A DNA stretch of 64,000 nucleotides from Monoplex corrugatus (GCA_030674185.1 CM060307.1:44809181-44873180); one strand, 5' to 3'; numbered from the stretch's first letter, positions 21,410 to 33,228 are shown. A program made the numbers and translations. Notes: generated by a model not told the origin, from the sequence alone.

Positions 21410-22119
21410 ACATAAGGACACCAGATTCTTAACTTCCTGTGGTGGGAAGTCCAGATCATCCCTCTACCTAAACCTGAAAAAGATCAGTCCAATCCTTCTA
21501 TTGCCCAATAGCCGTAACCAGTTGTCTTTACAAAGTAATGGAAAACATGATCAAAAAGACAGTTGTGTGGAAACTGGAGAAGGATGCCATTTTGGCTAAG
21601 AAAGAATGTTTTTTTTGCAATCACCACTCAACAGACGATCATTTAATCTGCTTTGAATAACGATTAGTAATGCCTTTCTGTACAAAGAGCATAGTTGCTG
21701 TCTTTTTACTGTAGAGAAAGCATTCCACTTGGAAATCAAGAATCCTTATGGATCTACACAAACAGGGATTTTGGGATCACCTACCTCTGATTATCCAGTA
21801 TTTCTTGGCTGAACAACAGTTTCAAAGTCTGGATTGGTACTACTATGATACCCATGAGCAGGAGCGCATTCTGTCACCTGAGCTGGTCAGAGCAACTGCA
21901 TAGTCAAGTCAGTAGAACAGGGCTCTGACTATTCCCTGTTTGTGGATGATTTTGCATCACATGCAATGGGAAGCCTCGATGTGGACGTTCAGCTGTGGCT
22001 GCTCTGCGTAGATAGGATCCAACAGTGGGCAGAAATAAACTTTTAATTTCTTTGCAACCGAAATGCAGTATGTTCACTTTAATAGCCCTGTGGGGATGCT
22101 GGGGGCTCTTTCCATTTAA
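21410..22119 (+). mobile_element. I/Nimb-like LINE reverse transcriptase fragment, 5' piece
   Basis: Plus-strand pieces match jockey/I-type reverse transcriptase in order: SWWEVQIIPLPKPEKDQSNP, a damaged PIAVTS region, KVMENMIKRQLVWKLEKD, FLYKEH, LMDLHKQGFWDHLPLIIQYF, LSPEL, and the catalytic YSLFVDDFASHAMG (YVDD-like, FVDD here). Frameshifts are frequent. It then jumps to the 3' UTR sequence gtggggatgctgggggctct, so part of ORF2 was already deleted. A piggyBac element interrupts the copy at TTAA 22116. Confidence 0.8.
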
Positions 22120-22726
22120 CCCTTTGCCTACCACATGACTTTGTGCTATATGCCTATGAGAGTACCATGGCAAGGGAAGTAACTCCGCAACACATGCACA
22201 CCCACCACAAATAAACCTCAATAAAAAATTTCATTTTTACTCACCAATTACATAAATTTGATGAAAAAATGCCAAAGACATCACTCCATCCAAAACAGCC
22301 ATTTTTTTCCATATGTAGTGAACTAGTATATGAAGAAGAAGGAAAAAAACGATCAGACTAATTTTTACGTCAGAGTTCTTGGCGCTGTAAGAATATTTCC
22401 TGAATTCACTGGAACCACAGAATGTCATGGATTAGGAGTACATAGTGATTTTCCATGTCCAGACATAGTACTGAAACCTTCAGGAACAAAATAAAGTCAT
22501 TCTGTGTTTTCTGTACACTGAATAGTTAACTTTTATGGTGAAGAAAAAAAATCCAAACTTCAACAGTGTTGTGAAACTAAAAGCGTCACATACAGAAGAT
22601 TTGTCTACTAACTACTGAGGGAAAAAAAAAAATGAACATATAATTGCTGACACTAGTGACAGGTAGATTTCAGCTGCTGATGAAACTCAGCAAAACATGT
22701 GCCTTTACACAAATGGACAGAACGAA

Positions 22727-24797
22727 TTACACATCCCCACATGTGGTGATGCTATATTCCTTGTCCGTCTTCCTCTTCGCCTTCTGGCAAACCAGGCAAT
22801 TCTTTTTTAGGCCTGGAAGACGGACAGGTCCATGGGAGAGAGGGTCTGATGCTGTGACACCTGCCTGTGCCACAGCCTGGGAAGCAGATTTCTGGTGAAC
22901 AGAGTTGCTGTTACACAGGGTGTGCAGAACCTCCAGTCAGAAGCTTGAATGGCGAAGACCTTGCTTTGGGGCTGGCAAATTGCTGTTCTTCCAGAGGATG
23001 AAGGCGTTGATCATCGCAGTCTGCAGCAGCCATCGGCATATGTATCTCCACCACTTGACAGAGGGACGACCGACTGTGTAGTATGAGGCATGCTGGTCTG
23101 CTAAATCCACACACCCCATGCTGCGGTTGTAGGTGATCACCGGCACTGGAACGTTGACTTTCCTCTTTCCACCTGGCGCCCTTCTTTCCTGAAATCCCAT
23201 TTCAGGCTGGGCATTAGTGGAAAGAACAGAGACTACTCTTGTCTTTCCACAAAATGGCCACCAGGTTTCCATCTTGAAGAAAGTGGACATCGCCCACCTT
23301 CATCTTGGCGAAAGCAGCGTTCAGCTTTTTCGGCCACCCTTTGCGATTCATGCGGATGGTCGACGTCATGTAGGTGTCTTCCTTCTCCAGGTCCTGGGCA
23401 AGTTGCACGGACGAGAAAAAGTTGTCGAAGTAAAGGTGATGTCCCTTCTTGAGGAATCGGTCACCCAACTTTATGACAACATGGTATCCAAGTCCGTGCG
23501 GCATCGGCTCCAGAACCCGACCCAGGTAGACGTCGAACTCCAGCATGAATCCTGTAGCACACCAGACCTTGATCCCCCATGGGTTTGGTTTTCCTGTACA
23601 AACACAACAAAAAATGTGTATTCAGTTTTCATGTGTGTGTGTATGGAAATGTTTGTGTGAAAAGTGAGTGAGAGACAGATAAAAGTGTGTGTATGTGGTG
23701 TGATGTGTGTGTGTGTAACTGAGAGAAAAGAGATCAATCCAGATATATATTTTATTTTTGAGACTGTAACAATGAAAATTGTTTCATGGGATCAATATTA
23801 TTTTTAGGAGCATTTTTCTTATATGCTTTCATTGTCGCACTTTATTTATGAAATAATAATAATAAAAAATAATAATAATAATAAACCCTTACCTTTGACA
23901 TACTGCTTGAAGCTCAGTCTTCCATTGAACTTTATCATGGCCTCATCAATGGAGATGTCCTGGCCTGGGTAGTAGTGTGCTCGGCTGTTGTTGAGCACCA
24001 TGTCCAGGAGTGGAAGCACTTTGTGCAAGGGGTCATAGCCAGGCTGACCCTTGGGAATAGCTTTACTGCTGTCATTTAAATGAAAATACTGACTTAATTT
24101 ATTATATCTATTTCTACTCATGACATTAGCAACCTGAGGAATACGTAACAAAGGGTCTGTGGACCAGTAGTTGCTGATTTCTGGTACGCGAATGATCCCA
24201 AACATAAACTGAACATAGATGAATAATTTCATTTCATCAGGTGTGGTAGGCTGCCAGAGTTTATCTACACCTTTTTCTGCTTGCCTTTGTGCAGCATATA
24301 AATTTGTTTCTGTGCTCAACATTTGCCAAAATTCGTCTGGTATCAAAAGACTAAAAAAATCAAAAGGTGACGATGCACCCACAGGCAAATCATGGGACAC
24401 GCCAACTGACCGCGAAATTTGGTCATCGTCCGATTCAGTTTCCTGGCTGTCAAAACCAGCAAAAGTTTTTTTGGGCCTCACCTCATGTAGCCTATCACTC
24501 CAGTGAACAGTAACTGAATCTCTAGCAGCCTTTTGTTTTCCGAATTTTCCTTTTTTTGGTGCTGGGCCCAGCAGCGATAGGCAAATCGATATCACCATCA
24601 TCATCACCCGATTCACTATCGATTTCGGACTCCAAATCACTGAGCAGACGATCATTGTTGATAACTAGGTCAACATCGACGTCGGACTCATCTTGTTTCG
24701 AAATTTCTTCAAGATTGAAGCCTTCAAAAACACTCTCTTCATCACTATCATATCCAAAAATGGTTTTCAGAAGTTAAATGGTTTCTTGATCCGCCAT
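22727..24797 (-). pseudogene. piggyBac transposase, two exons, four lesions
   Basis: The enzyme would excise and insert its element at TTAA. From the ATG at 24797 there is an acidic N-terminus (GYDSDEESVFEGFNLEE), then EFW-ML-TETNLYA and LFIYVQFMFGI. The catalytic aspartates are in ISIDEAMIKF (codon at 23945-23947), HHLYFDNFFS (23424-23426) and MGCVDLADQ (23105-23107). The tail has CLVC and a later Cys, a reduced form of the piggyBac C-terminal cysteine domain. An intron at 23594-23892 restores KPNPWGIKVW in frame. Lesions: in-frame TAA near 24774, a shift near 24555, a shift near 23245, and TGA at 22937-22939, probably from a CpG. About 590 codons overall, normal for the family. All three catalytic aspartates survive. 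Confidence 0.92.
23594..23892 (-). other. Spliceosomal intron in the piggyBac transposase gene
   Basis: The donor is AAAG followed by gtaagg; the acceptor is tttgtacag followed by GAAAACC. Removing these 299 bases joins QYVKG to KPNPWGIKVW in the reading frame expected of piggyBac. The intron contains (AAT)n and TG repeats. Confidence 0.85.
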
Positions 24798-25283
24798 TTT
24801 TGCAGAAAATTTTCACGAAAAAAAGGCTGAACTTTGAAAAACCACAGCAGCAAAACTTCTTGCAACAAAACACAAAATGTCGTCCGGAAACTGCCCTACC
24901 GGAAGACGCTTATACATGGGTGAAAGTAGTTCCGGAGTGTTCCGGAATGAACCGATTGACAAAAGTTCTTTTCCGGAATGGCAAACTTGACTTCAGGAAA
25001 ATGCCAATGCAAAAAATAAAAAAATATAAAAAAACGAGAGAGAAAGTCTTTCACACTGTCAGCTCGGCTTATCTGCATAATTCAATTATCTATATTATTT
25101 TTCCATTAGTCTTCGTTTGTATCGAACGGCGATTCTTCACTGGTGCTTGGCAACACAGAAAGGGTTTAAAGTTACTTCCCTTCCTTTTCATTCTTGCTCA
25201 TGCGCATTCCGAGTCTAAACCTGGGGGAAAAAAAGTTTGCGAGCGAAGATTTGTATCGACAGCAAATTTGGGCCTAACACATG

Positions 25284-25996
25284 CAGGGGTGGGACTTTTC
25301 CGTAATGAGACGGATTTCCGTATTCGAAAATTCCCTTTTTTTCTTCTTTTTTTTCCCCCCTTTTTTTTACCGACCGATGTAAACAGTGTGAGTCACATAG
25401 GCCTAGGTTATGACTGTTGAGTACATTTGATCCGGTAGGGTGGGGCAGGGGGGGGGGGGGAGATGGGAGTGTAGCGGCAGGGAAAGGGGATGGGTAGTGG
25501 CAGGGAGCAGCTGGGGGGGGGGGGGGGGGCAGTGGGCAAAGAGAAATTCTGAGCAGAGACAATGTAGTGTTAACAAACTGCTGTAACCTGGTAAAATGAT
25601 CTGGGGATATATCCTTCCTGGTTGTTTAAAAGCAAAAACCAGCATTCTAGAGTTAGGGTTATGGTTAGGGAGGGGTTAAGGGTTAGAAAAATAAGGATCC
25701 ATAAAACCCTTCCAGAAACATGTCTGTAGTGTTGGTGTAACCCAAGGATAAGCCCTCTGTAATGCTTTGTAATAGACAGTTTGAAAGGAAACAAAAAAGG
25801 TGTGATTTAGCACATTTTGTTTCATTTTAGAGCAGTTTTTATGGCTTTGATTTCAGATTTTCTTCAGCTTCTTGGGGGCGTTGCCCCCACACCCCCACCA
25901 GGGGCCTTGCCCCTGGACCCCACTGGGGGCCTATAGCGGCCCCCAGACCCCCGCCATTTTTTTCAGTATTCAAATTTTTTCTGAGTCCCACCCATG
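25284..25996. mobile_element. 713-bp non-autonomous TIR element nested in piggyBac
   Basis: The terminal repeats are CAGGGGTGGGACT and, inverted at the right, CATGGGTGGGACT. The direct flanks are CACATG (25278-25283 and 25997-26002), a 6-bp duplication. No coding sequence. The interior has G runs at 25448-25460 and 25513-25529, a TTAGGG-like patch, and a GC-rich self-complementary block near 25872-25958. End structure and duplication length recall the hAT element at 15298. Confidence 0.78.
25652..25686. repeat. Short interstitial TTAGGG-like patch
   Basis: Imperfect repeats of GGTTAGGG or GGTTATGG over about 35 bases, inside the 713-bp element. Far too short and irregular for a telomere. Confidence 0.6.
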
Positions 25997-26330
25997 CACA
26001 TGCGATAGCAACAATGAAGGAAGTGCCTGTTAATGCAGATGTTTCTGCAATAGACAAATCAGTAGAAGAAGAAGAAGAAGATGGCGATTGTTTCGAAGTG
26101 TTTCCATTGCTTCAGGAATGGACGCAGGTTTTCAGGAATGGGAACACTTAGAGGACATGGAAATTTAAGGTTTCAGGATTGGGAGATTTTTTCACTTTCA
26201 CCCATGCTTATATCGCGATTGCATTCTGGGATATGCGATGGTGAAAGTGAAAGTCACTGACCTAGTATTCGGCGTGTCGATCCGGTATTCAGAAAGCGGA
26301 AATCTCGCGGTCGATCCAGTAAGCAGAGGG

Positions 26331-26812
26331 TTAAATGGTATCCCCACTTTTTGGGAATTCTGTGCAAGACATTTTTTTCTGTCGTTCTTTCTGTTACCTT
26401 GTTCGTTTGCTTTCTGTCATTTCTTCCTGTCTGGTCCCTTCAGCTGTATGTGTTTGATAAAAGTCTTAGGTACTTCTGTTAGGATTGACAATTGGTGCAT
26501 GTATTAAGTGCATTTTTGACTCTAGTGAAATGAGATGCGGAAGCAATTTTGGGTAATTTAGGCCCATTATGTATGTTTTAACCCTTGGTTCTGTTTAAAT
26601 TTGTATTCAGGTTTGTTTTTTAAAATCCCCTGTGTGATAAAATTCGACAAAATAGTCAAACACCAGGAGCATCTCCTAAGATCATGCATGTGAACGCATA
26701 GATATGTACTTACTTATTTTCCTTTTTTACCTGTAGAAGCATTGTCTGTTTTGAAATGGTTATAGCCCTGATATGCAGTCGGTTGGGCTTTAAACAAAGA
26801 TGATGATCTTAT
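26331..26812 (+). mobile_element. I/Nimb-like LINE 3' UTR, piece after the piggyBac element
   Basis: Continues the LINE of 21410-22119: atggtatccccac, gaattctgtgc, gtcatttcttcctgtc, gataaaattcgac and the terminal tagccctgatatgcagtcgg followed by gggctttaaacaa. Confidence 0.85.
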
Positions 26813-27358
26813 TTTTGTTCTTTCTTTTTTCGGGCTGTGTATATGTTGTCTGTAGGGTTTTTTTGGGGTTTTTTCCCCTTCTTGTTTTGCAGATTTATGC
26901 TTTTCTTGCTGTCAGCATCTGTGTTGTGTCACCGTTGAGTGTCAGTAACTCGGTTGACATTGCAAACTAATCAATATAAATGGGTAAAAATGTACATGCA
27001 TTGTGTATTGCTCTGCCACTCGTATCTAAGATCACATTCACTGTCGCTCCCCTTGTTGCTCGAGCATTCAGAATGACCACGGTATATGGTAATGCAAAGG
27101 CAGGGGAATCCCTCTTCAAAAGTAGAGTGAAACTAACAACAAATTTCCGTTTAAAACTGTTCTCTGAACCATAAAACCTAACTTAATGACTGCATCTTTA
27201 TCCTAGAACATAAAAGTTTGAAGAAAATCTGAAAGTTTTCCTCATTGGGATCATCATCTCTATATTATGCAAAAGACAGATATAGACTTGCAGTTGTTTC
27301 AGATTTCCCAAAATTGTCAACACCCACATGTACCTTCAAATTGTTTTGAGCTGGCTTC
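26813..27358. other. Unassigned DNA
   Basis: No supported gene. It may include the 5' part of the LINE that begins to be recognisable at 27359. Confidence 0.4.
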
Positions 27359-28175
27359 ATGCCATCAAGACTTTACCAGTTCATTGACATTCAAGTTTAT
27401 GCAGAACTTGACAAAAACTTTCAGTCTATGGCATACAAGTTGATGCAGAACTCGTACAACTTTCCATCAGTCTACAAAATGTTAACAGATGGATCAATGT
27501 CTGAAGATACAGCTACTGCCTTCTGGTTTGCTATTCCCAATCATTTTCAAAACGCATTCCATTCGACAATCCTGTCTTTTCCACTGAACCAACTATGGTT
27601 TTGGCACTAAGAATAATGTCCAAGCATACTAACTCTTTCATCTTTTCAGACTCCCGTTCCACCTTGTAATTATTTGATGGCTGAAGCGTCAGTCTGCCAT
27701 AACTTATGAATTTTTAATTTTTTCCTCTTTTTGATCAAGTTTCTGGCCACATTAGTATTCAAGGCAATAAAAGGCCGATTGCCTTGCCAAGAATGCCACA
27801 AAAGAAAAGATGTCTAAATCCTTATTCCCTTATATAGATCTGAAGCCAAAGTACAAACTTGTGTGAAAAATCTCTAGCAGAAGAATTGGAGTGACCAGAC
27901 AACAAACTTTCCAAAAATCCACCATGACCTTAAACTGATTCTCTATCAGTTCCTGGAAAGGGTGTTACATAGGCTACACACAGGTCACACTAACTACTAA
28001 AGAAAAAGATTAGATATCATGGTATATGCCATGTGCTGAGCCACTAAGCATCAAACATCTTTTGAATGCATATACTAACACAATTGCAAGACAACACTAT
28101 ACAGCAAACTCCTCAAGATGTTTATCTGAATGGAATTGTTACATCTTCACAAGATGTCAATTGATTTTCTTAAAA
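27359..28175 (+). mobile_element. I/Nimb-like LINE fragment with RNase H and C-terminal domain
   Basis: RNase H is recognisable from LTDGSMSEDTATAFWFAIPN (catalytic D in TDGS) and from a later GHISIQGNK and LAKNATKEK region corresponding to the GN-x-AD-LAK motif. The C-terminal part contains CAEPLSIKHLL and RQHYTANSS, parallel to CDEPLSIRHLL and KHYTADSS at 4404-4640. Several frameshifts. Upstream domains and the 3' UTR are missing. Confidence 0.75.
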
Positions 28176-29049
28176 TGTAAATATGTCTTCCCCTGTTGCC
28201 AGGGAACTTTGAGGATTCAAGGGTAATAATTAACAAAAAATTCGTGCAAAAACTGAGATACAACCAAGAAACTTGCGTGTTTTTTGAAGGAAAATGAACA
28301 AGAATTCTGAATCTGGGCTTATTTTTTTCTTACTTTGATTGCAAAGACATCCTGGCGTTCCAAAGTGGAAATAATTTATTTTTTTGTGTTGTCTAAAAAG
28401 TGATTTTCCATCTCTACAGATTGATACCCAACACACAAACAAAAAATCTGCTGAAAATGACTTGTTTGTTGTCAGTATAAATGAAAACAAAACATGGCAT
28501 CATGAAATGATTCTAAACTCATGCAGACACATAAGTGAGTAGCCGTCCCAACAATGACAGACATGGTTTCAGTAAACATGAAACTGATTGTACTCGGACA
28601 CTGAACAAACTACATGACAGTCATTGTACTCAGACAGTGAACAGTCAAACTACATGGCACTCATTAATTGCTTCTGTCTGTTCTTCAGGTTCTGCAATCA
28701 AAACAAGAGAGAGAGAGAAAAAGATCAGAATCCTCATTAAAATAAGTCCGTCGGTGAGAAATGGCTTGAAAAAAGCATAGCACATGTCCCCAGTTCCCAC
28801 TTTCAATCTTTGATTTCCTTAAAATCAAGGAATGTCTGACTTGTCCATTTGGAGGCAATAGATTTGCAGTGAACGCAACACTTTGCTGATTGCCACACCC
28901 CCTGCCATGCCTTCTAACTGGAGTACAACTTCCCTGCACCTCTCCTCTCCCTCTTCTTGTCTTCCCCTTCCCGCACCATGAACATGTGCGTGACCCCTCT
29001 CACCATCACTTTCACTGCTGTTGGGTCCGAAGTGTCATGGCTTGCGCGC
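28176..29049. other. Unassigned DNA
   Basis: Contains two nearby copies of an actacatg-cagtcattgtactc-gacagtgaacaa-like phrase (28610-28660) and a short GA repeat. The segment 28880-29049 is GC-richer and may belong to the frame at 29050. Confidence 0.4.
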
Positions 29050-29346
29050 TCACCACTCGCACTGACCACGGCGGTCGCGGGTTGACTCGGACTTATCGTC
29101 TGTCTGCATCGGTTCCGCCAGCAAGCGTTGAATGTCAGGGTCATCATTGTTGTTTTCTTCACCCTCATGTTCAAGCGAACAATCATCTCTGTCGACATTA
29201 TGCTCTAGAATCATTTGAATGGCCTCTAGGGTCAAGTCCGCTGACGTGAGCCACTGTTCCGGCTTGTCGAAGGTTGGGTCACCATTTTGCTCCACTTCAC
29301 GTGGTCCAGTTGCCAAATCATTAGCAACAATAAAGCTGTCTTCCCT
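29050..29346 (-). CDS. Unrecognised acidic open frame, possibly a transposon N-terminus
   Basis: An open minus-strand frame of about 95 codons includes DLATGPREVEQNGDP, EQWLTSADLTLEAIQMIL and an acidic EHEGEENNNDDPDIQRLLAE segment. Base composition is GC-richer than the surroundings, which suggests former coding sequence. It stops at TGA after QCEW. I know no family match. The acidic character resembles the piggyBac N-termini elsewhere in the window, but no TTAA boundaries were found. Confidence 0.3.
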   Translation of the reverse strand, partial: REDSFIVANDLATGPREVEQNGDPTFDKPEQWLTSADLTLEAIQMILEHNVDRDDCSLEHEGEENNNDDPDIQRLLAEPMQTDDKSESTRDRRGQCEW

Positions 29347-29441
29347 ATGACGTATCCTAATTTACATCCTATTTTATATTGTAGACACTTTAATAAACGA
29401 AAAATCGGAAAACCCCTAGGACGTCAGCGGACGTCAATATA

Positions 29442-29560
29442 CATCGGTGCAACTTTTTTCTGTTTGACGACGGAATCCGTTTTTTCAAAAGAATCAGTAA
29501 ATCCGTTTTTTTTTAATTTCGGCGCTTTCCGTTTTTGACTTTTTCCAAGTTGCACCCTTG
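29442..29560. mobile_element. 119-bp miniature TIR element
   Basis: The ends are CATCGGTGCAACTT and, inverted, CAAGGGTGCAACTT (12 of 14 identical). The interior holds GACGGAATCCGTTTTTTCAA, shared with 1943-2156. No convincing target duplication. Confidence 0.6.
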
Positions 29561-29611
29561 TATTTTTTGTAGGATGTCGGCAGACGGCTTATAGGCACTG
29601 AACAGGTTATG

Positions 29612-29715
29612 ATGATGTTATTTTAGACTTGAGAGGATTGTCATAAGAGTTCGTTTTTAACTATTGTCTTTTAATTAAACAGTTGTTTTGAACACGGTAT
29701 TAGCCCTGGCAAGCA
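29612..29715 (+). mobile_element. Fragment of I/Nimb-like LINE 3' UTR
   Basis: ttttagacttgagaggat, gtttttaactattgtcttttaa and ggtattagccctgg align with the 3' ends at 4660-4735 and 7060-7145. Confidence 0.55.
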
Positions 29716-29906
29716 TATAGTACAGGGATTTGCATACTGTGTTAACTTCAAGCTCTGTGAAAAACTGTCGAGTCTCTTTGCCATGAGTGTGACCTAACAC
29801 CAGCAGCGATGTATGTCTGTTGTGTGTGCGCATTTCTTTTTGATTTCAATGAAACTAACAACTGTAAAGGTGGTGGATGAAATTAGGAATGCTGTGAATG
29901 TCTGAT

Positions 29907-30163
29907 GTCCTCCAGCAGAGCAACTGTTGGCCAGTGATTACACAGTTTTCCAATTCTTCTTGTAGCTCCTACATACCGCTGCTATAATAAGAGATGTGTC
30001 CTTATCCCTTGAATTTCATTGATGATGGACTCTGTCCTCCAGCAGAACAACTGTTCGCCAGTGATTACAAAATTTTCAAATTCTTCTTACTTGTAGCTCC
30101 TACATACCGCTGCTATAATAAGAGATGTGTCCTTATCCCTTGAATTTCATTGATGATGGACTC
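29907..30163. repeat. Direct tandem duplication, 127-bp unit
   Basis: Units 29907-30033 and 30034-30163 are about 95 percent alike, both running from gtcctccagcag to gatgatggactc. The second has a short ttac insertion. Confidence 0.93.
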
Positions 30164-32093
30164 GTACTTAAATTTATCATAGATCTAGAAGAGATTTCCA
30201 CAAACAGGAATTTGACCACGACTTAAAAATTTTATGGAGTAAAAGATTCCTTTTTACATCGGAAGGGGGATTAATTGTAACTGCTGAAATGAATGAAGAA
30301 AATAGGGCTACAGTATTGAAATAAGTTTCACAGACTGTTCTTTTCACTTACGTGCACGTTTTTATGTTATAGTTGGTTTGTGATCAGTTGTAAATTTCTA
30401 ATTTTGTAAGTAAAACACATCATGGCGTGGTTTTACAGATTTTCAAGGGGTTGCAGCAACCGCAATTTATGAACTGATTGTAGCATTTCATGACATTGCT
30501 CTTGTGCACCTAAAGGTGTAAAAAGTGGGGGGAGGGGGGACGAAATGTGTACACCATCTTGTGCTTGTATTTTCAAGTGGATGCTCAATGCGTCTTGTTT
30601 ACTGTTGTATTAGATATCTCTTCATGAAAACTTTGATAGTTTTTCATGAATTGTAAAAATTGGTCCTGATCATTAGATTTTTTTTAGTAATAACATTTTT
30701 AGCGCCCACAAGTCGGGATGGCAGTCTTCTGTGATCTAATCATCCATTTGCCACTGCCCTGAGAGTCCATTTGCCAGTATGATTTATGATGGATTAAGCC
30801 ATGATATGCATCCTTTATCATTATCCATTTTTTCTCCATATATATAGCCCTGAAAATGTTACCAGTCTGCTGGACTTTGAAAAAACGCCAAGATACATAC
30901 CAAGAAGTACGGAGTGACTAAGCACTTCTTTTCTTCTGATAACTCGGCAAGGAGTTGACCAGTAGTTTTTTAAAAAAAGAAAAAAAGACTGTCTTTTAGC
31001 TCTGAGGTAATAGAGCAGTGGTATTCTCTGTGGATCCATGGATTTTTTTTGTGGCAGATGGAATGTTTCCTTGGAATATATATGCCCTTTTGGGGAGAAA
31101 ACTACATCAAACTACTGATTTGACAAACCTCATCCCCAAGGTGTGCTGGTTCTCATTTGATACATTTTGGTAAGATGGCCTTTTGTCACACAGTGCATTT
31201 TTGGACATGTGCTACCAGACATGACATGATGATGCCTGAAAATACACAGTGCAGATTTTAATCCCTTTCTTCCATAATTTTAGGAGAGCATGACTCCAGT
31301 CCCCTCTAGATTTCGTAACCAATTACGAAGAATTGGAGTGGCCAAGACATTAGCAAACCTTCCCCTCACCCTTTATATTTTTTTCATTTTTTTAATTTTT
31401 TTTTTATTTGTTTCCATTTATTTGTTATACCAGCATAGTAGTGTGGTGGCCATCTTCCTTTCCCTTTGCTGTACTTGAATAAATATTGAAATTCAGATGC
31501 TGACTCAAAGCTTGGTGGACAGGACGCTGCTCACACGGAAGTTCAATATCTGAAAGTTGATCTGCAGTGCTTGATGCCAAGAAAGTGAAATTAAAATGAA
31601 AACAATGAGTATGGGTTAAAAATTTAGGTTTTAAGAGGGTCTTGTGTTTAGTGCACCCAGACAGTGCTGGGTGAGTAAAGGGTAGAGATTTTTCCGTTTT
31701 AGGTCAGCATGTATTCAGACCTGCCTGCGCCTAGCATGAAGAATAACAAACCTGCACGTAAAAATCAAGTAAAACATGTCTGTGGCTTATGGAAATCTGG
31801 AAAATAGCCTGAATTTACAGCAACACTTGCTTTTCAGTGTATGCAAAGCAGTGTGTGTCCAAGCACATGGGAAGAATAGAAAACTTTATGAATGTCCAAA
31901 AAAAAAAAAAGGCGTTGAGTCTGTTTGCCACCCACAAGAGTGTTGACAGTCTGTTTGCCACCCATTTGTAATGTATGCTTTTGCATGTGGTGTGTGTGAT
32001 TTATTTGTAAGGAGATGGCTGGATCATAAAAAGTACTTTGTTTTGTGAACTTAAATGGCCATCTTCTATAAACATGCAATGTATTTATGACAG
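30164..32093. other. Unassigned stretch, probable intron
   Basis: Holds a weak LINE tail near 30845-30885 (tatagccctgaaaatg then ctggactttgaaa) and T-rich tracts. A frame at 31290-31478 reading RFRNQLRRIGVAKTLANLP is LINE-like at most. Confidence 0.4.
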
Positions 32094-32246
32094 AGTCCTA
32101 GCCAGCAAGCCCTGGCAAGTAATCCTGGATATGTATGGGCTGCTATGCATGCCAGTCCAGATTTGATGTACGCACAGCCGCCGCCACCTCAGACATATCA
32201 AGCTGCAGAAATGGACCCTACTTTTGTTGAAGGTGCACCAGTTGAG
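32094..32246 (+). CDS. Candidate 3'-proximal exon of a host gene, proline-rich
   Basis: An acceptor (tgtatttatgacag) precedes 51 open codons reading SPSQQALASNPGYVWAAMHA, SPDLMYAQPPPPQTYQ and AAEMDPTFVEGAPVE. It is followed by a possible donor GAG/gtaatc. Only phase 0 is open. If the donor is not used, the frame runs on for VIQSHYTL and stops at 32271-32273. A polyadenylation signal follows at 32537. The Pro/Gln/Tyr-rich composition suggests an unstructured tail, as in many RNA-binding proteins, but no family is recognised. Confidence 0.5.
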
Positions 32247-32536
32247 GTAATCCAAAGTCATTATACACTTTAACATTTTTAGATTTGGAATTGACTCATC
32301 AGAAGATGACAAATGTCTGTACATGTAATGGTGTTGTTTAAAGGAAAGCAATGTATTTTGTTTTTAATTTTCAAGATTTTATTTAATGTACTATACAAAA
32401 ACTTGTTTTCCCAACTTGATTCTGTGCTTGATGTAATAATGGCAATATTTATGAATCTTGTGTAAATGCAAATTTATGCTTTGGTAATTGTTTTTATAAA
32501 ATGCCATTTTTTTACATTGTTGTAAACATGCTGTCC

Positions 32537-32542
32537 AATAAA
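32537..32542 (+). promoter_or_regulatory. AATAAA polyadenylation signal
   Basis: AATAAA lies 264 bp after the read-through stop at 32273. A second lies at 32881-32886. They would serve the candidate gene if transcription ends here. Confidence 0.45.
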
Positions 32543-32991
32543 GATGAATTATTTCATGATTATTGGTAACAGCAAATTTTACATATCCATGTATTTATTG
32601 GTGTTCAAGAGATGATTTAAAAATTTATTTACAGAAAGGACTCCTTTCCCTTCATACATATTTGTACATACACGCACACATGCCCACACATGTTCTCTCT
32701 CTTTCTTTCTCTCTCTCTCTCTCTCTCTGAATCACATACATTACATGGCTTTCTCTTCCAAGTAAGACTTTAGTTGTATGCATTTGATTTTTGTACAGTG
32801 TTAATTCAATCTACATTTGATGATATGCAATTTTGTTTTTGTACAGTGCTACATTGAAAAATCTATATTTGTACATTCCAATAAATGATACGTATGGTAC
32901 TGCCTTGAGAGTTCTGTCATGTCATTAACTGCAGAATATTGTCTGTAAAAAAACAAATTGTACCAATATGTCTGAATGCTTGATAATTTAG

Positions 32992-33036
32992 GTCCTTCAG
33001 GCAGAGTATCCACTTGAGAAAAATGCGAGGAAAAAG
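32992..33036 (+). CDS. Possible small alternative exon
   Basis: The acceptor (tgataatttag) and donor (AAAAAG/gtacaa) enclose 45 bases reading VLQAEYPLEKNARKK in phase 0, compatible with the exon ending at 32246. Short and weakly supported. Confidence 0.3.
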
Positions 33037-33228
33037 GTACAAAAGGGCAAAAACATAACCAAAAAATCAACAATTTTCATTTTGAATTTCATAAGACATG
33101 AATTACACTTGAAAATATGTGCAAGAAGAAAGGTAAAAATGCATCTCAAATAATGTGCAAGAAGAAGAGGGAAAAATAAAAATTAAGAAATCATTTCATG
33201 AGTTGGTAATATTTTTTTTACACAACAG

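Larger units (their letters stand above)
22120..26330 (-). mobile_element. piggyBac element with complete-length transposase gene
   Basis: TTAA flanks both sides (22116-22119 and 26331-26334). The termini are similar inverted repeats (CCCTTTGCCTACCA and CCCTCTGCTTACTG). The outer flanks join into the LINE 3' UTR as it is seen uninterrupted at 9313-9360 and 44990-45030, so the boundaries have independent support. The 4211 bp includes a nested 713-bp element (25284-25996). Without it the element is about 3.5 kb, somewhat long for piggyBac. The right arm (24800-25283 and 26003-26330) has scattered TTCCGGAATG or TTCAGGAATG motifs. Confidence 0.92.

Noticed and set aside
24800..25420. 206-codon plus-strand open frame
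   Set aside because: It lies antisense to the piggyBac 5' region and runs across the left end of the nested 713-bp element, so it mixes two unrelated sequences. No motif.
25215..25645. Proline-rich minus-strand frames
   Set aside because: Produced by G-rich low-complexity sequence inside the 713-bp element.
25652..25686. Telomere end from TTAGGG-like repeats
   Set aside because: Only about 35 imperfect bases inside a transposable element.
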